9,251 nt of DNA, from assembly GCA_047975025.1 (NCBI GenBank), contig JBKECY010000073.1, positions 1 through 9,251 of the forward strand, given 5' to 3'. The notes beneath the pieces are model-generated. The model had not been told where the DNA came from. It ran no database searches and saw nothing but the letters and a program-made list of their open reading frames with translations. Position 1 is the stretch's first letter, and the number at the start of each line of letters is the position of its first letter. A program made the translations under genes and the position numbers. Positions 1 to 4,733 of the stretch are shown here, in pieces. This DNA is from JBKECY01 sp047975025. GTDB lineage: Bacteria > Bacillota > Clostridia > Lachnospirales > Lachnospiraceae.

Positions 1-432
1 GAGATCATCACAGCAGCAAAACAGGCCGCGTGCCATGAGTTCATCCTATCGTTGCCTGAAGGATATCAAACGATTGTGGGGGAAGGCGGACGTACTCTCT
101 CCGGGGGTGAACAACAGCGCATCTCAATTGTCCGCGCCCTCCTAAAAGATGCCCCTGTTGTCCTGCTCGATGAGGCTACCGCAAGCTTGGATTCTCAAAA
201 TGAAATACTGAGACAGCAAGCACTAAATGTGCTGGTAAAAGATAAGACCGTCGTATTGATTGCACACAGACTGCGTTCCATACAGCACGCAGACCAGATC
301 ATCGTACTAAGTGAGGGGCAAGTCAGTGAGCAGGGCACGCATGAAGAGCTGCTTACGAAAAGTCCGCTTTACAAGAAATTATGGACAGAGCAAGAAAAGG
401 CCGGACGGTGGAAATTTGGTGCGGCGGGATAA
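1..432 (+). CDS. ABC exporter, C-terminal part of ATP-binding domain (partial, 5' end outside window)
   Basis: The reading frame is open from base 1, so this is the last 143 residues of a longer protein. Visible elements, in order: the ABC signature LSGGEQQ (residues 33-39), Walker B VVLLDE (53-58) with the catalytic glutamate E58, the D-loop SLD (62-64) and the switch histidine H89 in LIAHRL. Walker A and the Q-loop lie upstream of the window. The text around the signature and the ending EQGTHEELL are typical of ABCB/MsbA-type exporters, in which a membrane domain is fused to this ATPase. It would therefore act at the cytoplasmic membrane, driving export by ATP hydrolysis. The substrate cannot be told from this part. 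The gene faces the XRE/membrane-protein pair convergently, with only 15 bp between stop codons. The TTG at 52 is internal and not a start. Confidence 0.95.
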   Translation, partial: EIITAAKQAACHEFILSLPEGYQTIVGEGGRTLSGGEQQRISIVRALLKDAPVVLLDEATASLDSQNEILRQQALNVLVKDKTVVLIAHRLRSIQHADQIIVLSEGQVSEQGTHEELLTKSPLYKKLWTEQEKAGRWKFGAAG

Positions 433-457
433 ACCCACCGCACCGTACTATATTTTT
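418..457 (+). terminator. Hairpin terminator overlapping the ABC gene stop codon
   Basis: GGTGCGG (418-424) pairs with CCGCACC (438-444). After one C/A mismatch, GGG (426-428) pairs with CCC (434-436). The 5-nt loop ATAAA contains the TAA stop of the ABC gene (430-432). A T-rich run (451-457) follows about 6 nt after the stem, which fits an intrinsic terminator in the plus direction. The stem also lies 4 nt beyond the stop of the convergent minus-strand gene, but no T-run follows on that side, so its effect there is less certain. Confidence 0.75.
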
Positions 458-771
458 CTATTATAATAGTGCAGCGCAAATACTTCCACTCCATTGCGCA
501 GCCCAAAGAAAATCAATCCTATCGTCAGCACACGATTCAATGTAAACATAATTTTAAGATCTGCAAATTCCGTTGCCATGGAACCTGCAGCCAATAGAAT
601 TACCGCCAGATAATTCACAAGATTGGCTGCTGCATTGGCTCGGTTCTGTATTTCCTGCCATCTCTCATCACCTCTGTATTCTACTTCCTTCTTTGCTTTC
701 CAAATATAGAGATAGACTGTCGCAGCGGCTAAAATAATCAGTAAAAATAGAATGATCTTCTGCTCAAACAT
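448..771 (-). CDS. Small three-helix membrane protein, partner of XRE regulator (DUF2178/DUF3796-like)
   Basis: A 107-residue protein starting MFEQKI. Hydrophobic stretches at about 5-24, 50-66 and 78-99 suggest three membrane segments. Between the first two lies a charged loop with GDERW and QNRANAAAN. Such loops are common in small Firmicutes membrane proteins encoded beside XRE regulators; the DUF2178/DUF3796 assignment is a resemblance, not a confirmed match. The start at 771 is chosen because a strong Shine-Dalgarno site, GAAAGGAGGG, lies just upstream, whereas the longer frame to 873 only runs through the XRE gene in another frame. The ATG overlaps the end of the XRE gene by 8 bases (ATGTTTGA), implying translational coupling and one mRNA from the promoter at 1017-1045. 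Biochemical function unknown. Confidence 0.85.
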   Translation of the reverse strand: MFEQKIILFLLIILAAATVYLYIWKAKKEVEYRGDERWQEIQNRANAAANLVNYLAVILLAAGSMATEFADLKIMFTLNRVLTIGLIFFGLRNGVEVFALHYYNRKI

Positions 772-973
772 CGCTGCTTTCCCTCCTTTCAAATACCTCC
801 TGGATTGGAACCTCAAACACCTCTGCGATTCTAAATGCGAGTTCCAATGATGGTGTATATTTATATTTTTCAATCGATATGACGGCCTGTCGTGAAATCC
901 TGAGTCGATCTGCCAGATCTGACTGCCGCCAGCCGCGTTTCTCTCTTAGTTCCTTAATTTGATTATAGATCAT
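764..973 (-). CDS. XRE-family transcriptional regulator (69 aa)
   Basis: A compact single-domain helix-turn-helix protein. The Cro/C1-type fold is visible as KELREKRGWRQSDLADRL (about 7-24), with helix 2 at 17-24, and a recognition helix within SRQAVISIEK (28-37). The ending SLELAFRIAEVFEVPIQEVF is characteristic of the small YozG-like XRE regulators of Firmicutes. There is no sensor or oligomerisation domain beyond the HTH. The ATG at 973 follows AGAGGA with 6 nt spacing. It is the first gene of a two-gene unit with the membrane protein that overlaps its stop. Two inverted repeats with the same half-site cover its promoter and start of transcription, so it most likely represses itself and the membrane protein. 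The signal that relieves repression is unknown. Confidence 0.93.
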   Translation of the reverse strand: MIYNQIKELREKRGWRQSDLADRLRISRQAVISIEKYKYTPSLELAFRIAEVFEVPIQEVFERRESSDV

Positions 974-990
974 TCTCTTTCCTCTTAGAA

Positions 991-1014
991 AAATGTAACT
1001 ATATGGTTACATTT
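991..1014. promoter_or_regulatory. Operator O1 (inverted repeat over XRE transcription start)
   Basis: Perfect 9-bp arms AAATGTAAC (991-999) and GTTACATTT (1006-1014) separated by 6 bp. It covers the predicted transcription start (about 1010) of the XRE unit. It shares the half-site TGTAAY-N6-RTTACA with the second repeat at 1015-1040, suggesting one dimeric protein, probably the XRE repressor, binds both. Confidence 0.75.
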
Positions 1015-1040
1015 AAATTGTAATCACTTCATTACATTTT
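1015..1040. promoter_or_regulatory. Operator O2 (inverted repeat between -35 and -10 of XRE promoter)
   Basis: Core arms TGTAAT (1019-1024) and ATTACA (1031-1036) with a 6-bp spacer. They extend to 10-bp arms with a single mismatch pair (1018/1037). It fills the space between the -35 and -10 hexamers, and its centre lies 25 bp from that of O1. Binding here would exclude RNA polymerase directly. Confidence 0.72.
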
Positions 1041-1045
1041 GTCAA
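1017..1045 (-). promoter_or_regulatory. Sigma-A-type promoter of the XRE/membrane-protein unit
   Basis: On the minus strand the -35 is TTGACA (1045-1040), the spacer is 17 bp, and the -10 is TACAAT (1022-1017): one base from full consensus. Transcription should start near 1010, giving a leader of about 37 nt before the XRE start codon. The two operators overlap it. Confidence 0.82.
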
Positions 1046-1097
1046 GAGAAACAGATAAAGTTCACTATAATATCCTTAATAAAATAATATTTCCTCT

Positions 1098-1125
1098 TTT
1101 AGAGTTAGATAAAGCGTGTTATAAT
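1098..1125 (+). promoter_or_regulatory. Probable extended -10 promoter of the plus-strand membrane-protein gene
   Basis: A consensus -10 TATAAT (1120-1125) is preceded by TG at 1117-1118, forming an extended -10. A weak -35, TTTAGA (1098-1103), sits 16 bp upstream. The start would be near 1132, giving a leader of about 36 nt before the ATG at 1168. It does not overlap the XRE operators. Confidence 0.6.
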
Positions 1126-1167
1126 GCAGTCAGTTACACGCCGCTAACTTTTAGGAGGGGAATTCGT

Positions 1168-1833
1168 ATGAATGTAGATTTTGTGCTGGGAATCATCGGA
1201 CTATGCGGCGGCTTGCTATGTGCCGTTGCAGATATCCTGCTTGACTTAAAAGGGAAAGGGAATGAGAAATGCGGTCCGGGCGGCATCATAGATACCAACT
1301 GGGATAAAATGGCGCTCTGGCGTTTCAAAGGCTCCATCTGGCTGGCCTCCATTTCCGTTCCCATGTACCTGATGGGCTGTGTGGCAATGTACCGGCAGCT
1401 TGCAGAGCGAAATATAGTCGTTGCAAATGTATTCGGCATCTGTGCTGTGGTTGGAAGCTGCAGTACCCTGTTTATCCATGCCACCTTATGCTATCTCCCC
1501 ATCATCAGCAAGACGCTGTCTGCGGAACAGGTAGCACAGGAAACGACATTTAAAACCATACGGGCTTTGTACCAGGCAATCATCGTACCGTTTCTTGTCT
1601 TTTGGCTTCTATTGGTGGCAGGACTCTCAGGAATTATCATATACGCCATTGTGACCGGCGCACTGGTGCTCCACTGGGGATTTATAATTCTTACGCCGCT
1701 GGCTCTGGTTCTTATAGGAATGAGCCTGCGGCTGATGAACAAACGCATCTTCGCAGATTTGCCGGGAATCTGTATGCCAAGTATCGGACTGGCAATGATT
1801 GGATTAATGGCTGCACTTAATTCATTGATGTAG
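1168..1833 (+). CDS. Multi-pass membrane protein of unknown function (possibly DUF6796-like)
   Basis: A 221-residue hydrophobic protein beginning MNVDFVLGIIG. Likely membrane segments lie at about 5-25, 56-76, 84-110, 136-160, 162-186 and 198-220, with a conserved-looking loop, LKGKGNEKCGPGGIIDTNWDKM (about 27-48; positions given rather than a motif claim). The start at 1168 is preferred because TAGGAGGGG precedes it at a good distance and a promoter lies just upstream; a TTG at 1039 in frame would place the start inside the divergent promoter and lacks a ribosome binding site. The overall form (short leader, six helices) recalls DUF6796 proteins of Clostridia, but I cannot confirm this. It stands alone, divergent from the XRE unit, and its 3' end overlaps the convergent VOC gene by 12 bp. 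No catalytic motif is recognisable. Confidence 0.82.
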   Translation: MNVDFVLGIIGLCGGLLCAVADILLDLKGKGNEKCGPGGIIDTNWDKMALWRFKGSIWLASISVPMYLMGCVAMYRQLAERNIVVANVFGICAVVGSCSTLFIHATLCYLPIISKTLSAEQVAQETTFKTIRALYQAIIVPFLVFWLLLVAGLSGIIIYAIVTGALVLHWGFIILTPLALVLIGMSLRLMNKRIFADLPGICMPSIGLAMIGLMAALNSLM

Positions 1834-2286
1834 TAAAAGCTCGCTGATTACAATCTTTTTCATTTTCATCATCGCCTGCATCTGGGCCTCCGTCTGCAGC
1901 AGTTCGCCCATATTGTGGGGGACAATCTGCCATGACAGACCAAACCTGTCCTTAACCCAGCCACATTGCTCTGCCTCTTCGACATGAGAGAGCTTCTCCC
2001 AAAAATAGTCAATCTCAGCCTGATCCTCGCACTCTATTGTCATTGAGATGGCTTCATTGAAATGAAAGTACGGACCGCCATCCAATGCAAGATACTTCTG
2101 CCCATTCAGGGTAAATTCTGCTGTAAGTACTTTGCCGCTCATACCTTTAAAATGCTCATCTAACGATTCATCCGGATATCTTACGATTTCCTGTATGGCT
2201 GAATCTGGAAATACTTCTACATAATAAGAAATTGCCTCTTCACAATTGTTATCCCCAAACCACAAGGTAGGTACTATTTTTTTCAT
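1822..2286 (-). CDS. VOC-superfamily protein, PhnB-like (3-demethylubiquinone methyltransferase-type domain)
   Basis: A 154-residue protein of about the usual length for one PhnB-like glyoxalase-fold unit. The opening KIVPTLWFGDN (3-13) followed by CEEAISYYVEVFPDS (15-29) and the C-terminal CGWVKDRFGLSWQIVP (108-123) are signatures of this family, annotated in databases as 3-demethylubiquinone-9 3-methyltransferase domain or PhnB. The methyltransferase name is almost certainly misleading: the fold is a vicinal oxygen chelate, and family members mostly have no defined substrate. Likely cytoplasmic; no signal peptide or membrane segment. The ATG at 2286 follows AGAAAGGAGG, 4 nt away. It has its own promoter (2341-2369) and is convergent with, and overlaps, the membrane-protein gene, so the two are transcribed separately. 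Confidence 0.9.
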   Translation of the reverse strand: MKKIVPTLWFGDNNCEEAISYYVEVFPDSAIQEIVRYPDESLDEHFKGMSGKVLTAEFTLNGQKYLALDGGPYFHFNEAISMTIECEDQAEIDYFWEKLSHVEEAEQCGWVKDRFGLSWQIVPHNMGELLQTEAQMQAMMKMKKIVISELLLHQ

Positions 2287-2340
2287 ATTGCCTCCTTTCT
2301 ATCACGTACTACAACACAATTATACGACGCTTCTTGTTTC

Positions 2341-2369
2341 ATTATAGCTTCTCTATAAACTCTTGTAAA
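2341..2369 (-). promoter_or_regulatory. Sigma-A-type promoter of the VOC gene
   Basis: Minus strand: -35 TTTACA (2369-2364), 17-bp spacer, -10 TATAAT (2346-2341). The predicted start is near 2334, about 47 nt before the ATG at 2286. The spacer and -10 contain an inverted repeat, TTATAG/CTATAA (arms 2342-2347 and 2353-2358 on the plus strand), also seen before rpsG. Confidence 0.75.
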
Positions 2370-2400
2370 TCTATTTATAATGCCCCCTCCGATACTTTTG

Positions 2401-2483
2401 TACTGTACTCTTGCTGCACCTCATACTGTACCTCCTGCTGTATCTCCTGCTGTATCTCCTGCTATCACTCTTACTGTTCTTTC
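2401..2483. repeat. Imperfect 12-bp tandem repeat, about seven units
   Basis: Successive 12-base units start at 2412, 2424, 2436, 2448, 2460 and 2472, preceded by an 11-base unit at 2401. Units at 2436 and 2448 are identical (TGCTGTATCTCC); the others diverge by several bases. The repeat forms most of the 319-bp gap between the VOC and glutamine-amidotransferase genes (2287-2605) and lies between their divergent promoters. Both strands are open through it (repeated Cys-rich on plus, SRRY on minus), but neither frame has convincing translation signals at its start, so I treat it as noncoding. Confidence 0.8.
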
Positions 2484-2517
2484 GTACTACCTTTTCATCT
2501 GCGGTATGGCAACTGTA

Positions 2518-2546
2518 TTGCCAATCTTCGTCTAAGTTGCTATAAT
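2518..2546 (+). promoter_or_regulatory. Sigma-A-type promoter of the glutamine-amidotransferase-like gene
   Basis: -35 TTGCCA (2518-2523), 17-bp spacer, -10 TATAAT (2541-2546), with an upstream TG (extended -10). The start would be near 2553, giving a leader of about 53 nt before the ATG at 2606. Confidence 0.82.
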
Positions 2547-2605
2547 AACAAATCATGACGCTTGTAAACGACCTAACCTACTTTACTTAACCAGAAAGGA
2601 TACAC

Positions 2606-3316
2606 ATGTCTAAGCCATTAATCGGTATTTCCCCACTTTGGGATGAAACTAAAGAAAGCCTATGGATGCTGCCAGGCTATATGAACGGAATTGAAGAAGC
2701 AGGCGGTATCCCTGTCATACTTCCACTTTCCTGTGATGCGGCAGCGATTGACCAACTCGCACATACATTTGACGGTTTTCTCTTCACAGGTGGACACGAC
2801 ATCTCGCCTGACTTGTATGGGGAAGCAAAATTGGCTACATGCGGCGAACTCTGTATCAAACGCGACTGCATGGAACAACAGCTATTTCAAAAGGCAGTGG
2901 TCGTACTGGATAAACCTGTCTTAGGAATCTGCCGGGGTCTGCAGCTGCTCAATGTATTGCTGGGCGGTACGCTGTATCAGGACCTGCCTACACAACATCC
3001 AAGCGCAATTGCGCATCAACAACAGCTCCCCTATGCTACCCCCACGCACTTTGTATCACTTTTACGGGATACACCTATACAAAAAAATCTGGGAAAAGAG
3101 CAGCTTGCGGTCAACAGTTATCACCATCAGGCCATTCACGTATTGGCGGATGGGTTACAGCCAATGGCCATAGCAGAGGATGGCCTAATCGAATCTGTCT
3201 ATATGCCTGCCAAGAAATATGTACAGGCTGTGCAATGGCATCCGGAATTTATGGGATCTGAGCGTGACAGCCAGCGTTTGTTCCAAGAGTTTGTGGCTGC
3301 ATGCGTACAGCTCTAG
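2606..3316 (+). CDS. Class I glutamine amidotransferase-like gamma-glutamyl hydrolase (peptidase C26, PuuD-like)
   Basis: A 236-residue protein of the class I glutamine amidotransferase fold, close to the usual size of PuuD-type gamma-glutamyl-gamma-aminobutyrate hydrolases. The start KPLIGISPLWD (3-13) and the oxyanion-forming FTGGHDISPDLYG (60-72) are family hallmarks. The catalytic triad is visible: nucleophile Cys109 in GICRG, His212 and Glu214 in QWHPEF. VNSYHHQAI (169-177) is another conserved family block. The protein should hydrolyse gamma-glutamyl amide bonds in the cytoplasm. PuuD acts in putrescine breakdown in enterobacteria, but no other puu gene is nearby, so the physiological substrate is open. 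The ATG follows AGAAAGGA at 5 nt. It is a single-gene unit with its own promoter, ending in a hairpin shared with the convergent tuf. Confidence 0.93.
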   Translation: MSKPLIGISPLWDETKESLWMLPGYMNGIEEAGGIPVILPLSCDAAAIDQLAHTFDGFLFTGGHDISPDLYGEAKLATCGELCIKRDCMEQQLFQKAVVVLDKPVLGICRGLQLLNVLLGGTLYQDLPTQHPSAIAHQQQLPYATPTHFVSLLRDTPIQKNLGKEQLAVNSYHHQAIHVLADGLQPMAIAEDGLIESVYMPAKKYVQAVQWHPEFMGSERDSQRLFQEFVAACVQL

Positions 3317-3351
3317 TGCTGCTATTTTACAAGATTATCTGCATGCACTAA

Positions 3352-3396
3352 AATACAGCTCAAACCCTGATACTTCAAGGTTTGAGCTGTATTATT
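3352..3396. terminator. Bidirectional terminator between the amidotransferase gene and tuf
   Basis: Perfect 15-bp arms AATACAGCTCAAACC (3352-3366) and GGTTTGAGCTGTATT (3379-3393) enclose 12 bases, which can form three more pairs (TGA/TCA) with a TACT loop. The stem is followed by TATTATTT on the plus side and by ATTTTAG on the minus side. It lies about 35 bp after the plus-strand gene and about 28 bp after tuf, so it probably stops transcription from both sides. Confidence 0.88.
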
Positions 3397-3420
3397 ATTT
3401 CATGATTTAAAAATATGAAA

Positions 3421-4614
3421 TTATTCGATGATTGTAGCTACACGGCCTGAACCAACTGTACGTCCACCTTCACGGATAGCGAATGTAAGACCCTGATCCA
3501 TAGCGATTGGGTGGATCAGTTCAATTGTCATTTCAATGTTATCACCAGGCATGCACATTTCTACGCCTTCTGGAAGGTGGCAGATACCTGTAACGTCTGT
3601 AGTTCTGAAGTAGAACTGAGGTCTGTAGTTATTGAAGAATGGTGTATGACGACCACCCTCGTCTTTTGTCAGTACGTATACCTGAGCGGTAAATTTTGTA
3701 TGACATTTGATTGAACCTGGTTTCGCGAGAACCTGTCCTCTTTCGATTTCGTCTCTCTGAACACCACGAAGCAGTGCGCCGATGTTATCTCCAGCCTGAG
3801 CCTCGTCAAGAAGTTTACGGAACATCTCGATTCCAGTAACAACAACTTTACGTGTTTCTTCTTTGATACCAACGATTTCAACTTCTTCACCAACTTTAAG
3901 TACACCAGCTTCTACTCTACCAGTAGCAACTGTACCACGTCCTGTGATTGAGAAAACGTCCTCAACAGGCATGATGAAAGGTTTGTCTGTATCTCTTACA
4001 GGATCCGGAATGAACTCATCAACTGCGTTCATAAGATCCATGATTTTGTCTCCCCATGGGCAGCTAGGATCTTCAAGAGCTTTTAAAGCTGATCCCTGGA
4101 TAACAGGAGTGTCATCGCCTGGGAAATCATACTCAGAAAGAAGCTCTCTGATTTCCATTTCAACTAATTCTAAGAGTTCTTCATCGTCTACCATGTCACA
4201 TTTGTTCATGAATACTACGATGTAAGGAACACCTACCTGACGAGACAGGAGGATGTGCTCTTTTGTCTGAGCCATAACACCATCGGTTGCTGCTACTACA
4301 AGAATAGCACCGTCCATCTGAGCTGCACCTGTGATCATGTTCTTAACGTAATCGGCATGTCCTGGGCAGTCAACGTGAGCGTAATGTCTTTTCTCAGTCT
4401 CATACTCAACGTGTGATGTAGAAATCGTGATACCACGCTCTCTTTCTTCAGGAGCCTTATCGATATTATCAAAGTCAACAGCCTCACCGGTTCCTAATCT
4501 TGCATTAAGAGTTTTTGTAATTGCAGCTGTTAAAGTAGTTTTACCATGATCTACGTGACCGATGGTTCCGATATTACAATGCGGTTTGGTTCTTTCAAAT
4601 TTAGCTTTAGCCAT
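3421..4614 (-). CDS. tuf: Elongation factor Tu
   Basis: A 397-residue GTPase that delivers aminoacyl-tRNA to the ribosomal A site. All GTP-binding motifs are intact: G1 GHVDHGKT (19-26), switch I RGITI (60-64), G3 DCPGH (82-86), G4 NKCD (137-140) and G5 SAL (175-177). Domains II and III follow, including FFNNYRPQFYFRTTDVTG in domain III and the terminal VATIIE. The length matches bacterial EF-Tu. The start at 4614 is supported by AAGGAGG 10 nt upstream and the canonical MAKAKFERTKPH start. A second ATG directly abutting the Shine-Dalgarno is followed at once by TTT TAA and is not a usable start. It is the last gene of the str operon, 119 bp after fusA, with its own promoter in that gap, allowing high EF-Tu expression independent of the upstream genes. 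Confidence 0.99.
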   Translation of the reverse strand: MAKAKFERTKPHCNIGTIGHVDHGKTTLTAAITKTLNARLGTGEAVDFDNIDKAPEERERGITISTSHVEYETEKRHYAHVDCPGHADYVKNMITGAAQMDGAILVVAATDGVMAQTKEHILLSRQVGVPYIVVFMNKCDMVDDEELLELVEMEIRELLSEYDFPGDDTPVIQGSALKALEDPSCPWGDKIMDLMNAVDEFIPDPVRDTDKPFIMPVEDVFSITGRGTVATGRVEAGVLKVGEEVEIVGIKEETRKVVVTGIEMFRKLLDEAQAGDNIGALLRGVQRDEIERGQVLAKPGSIKCHTKFTAQVYVLTKDEGGRHTPFFNNYRPQFYFRTTDVTGICHLPEGVEMCMPGDNIEMTIELIHPIAMDQGLTFAIREGGRTVGSGRVATIIE

Positions 4615-4691
4615 TTTAAAACATCCTCCTTATTCATATGTGCCTCTTCGGGCAAATGTATACGCTTTATTAAATGAATCTTGCACCCTTG

Positions 4692-4720
4692 ATTATATTG
4701 CAATCCGGGCATATTTGCAA
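4692..4720 (-). promoter_or_regulatory. Probable tuf promoter in the fusA-tuf gap
   Basis: Minus strand: -35-like TTGCAA (4720-4715), 17-bp spacer, consensus -10 TATAAT (4697-4692). TTGACT also lies a few bases further upstream (4726-4721), but its spacing to the -10 (23 bp) is too long. TTGCAA occurs again just before the -10, so the spacer is framed by two identical self-complementary hexamers. The start would be near 4685, about 70 nt before tuf. No hairpin terminator for fusA is visible in the gap, so read-through from fusA is also likely. Confidence 0.7.
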
Positions 4721-4733
4721 GTCAAATCTACCT

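Noticed and set aside
772..873. N-terminal extension of the 107-aa membrane protein
   Set aside because: It lies wholly within the XRE gene in another frame; the start at 771 has a strong Shine-Dalgarno and fits the protein's first helix.
1133..1138. GTTACA as a third XRE operator half-site near the plus-strand gene
   Set aside because: No matching TGTAAY lies 6 bases away, so it is a lone hexamer that can occur by chance.
1039..1167. Upstream TTG extension of the plus-strand membrane protein
   Set aside because: It would start inside the divergent XRE promoter, has no ribosome binding site, and passes through a good promoter; the ATG at 1168 has TAGGAGGGG.
2371..2424. Minus-strand 17-codon frame preceded by GGAGG at 6 nt, inside the repeat
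   Set aside because: The Shine-Dalgarno-like string is part of the repeat unit and recurs in neighbouring units; no promoter precedes it and nothing marks the peptide as real.
2401..2483. CRISPR-like array
   Set aside because: Units are 12 bases, directly abutting and diverged; there are no spacers and no cas genes.
2334..2558. Plus-strand 74-aa Cys-rich frame through the tandem repeat
   Set aside because: It begins at a TTG with no ribosome binding site, contains the promoter of the next gene, and its composition only mirrors the 12-bp repeat.
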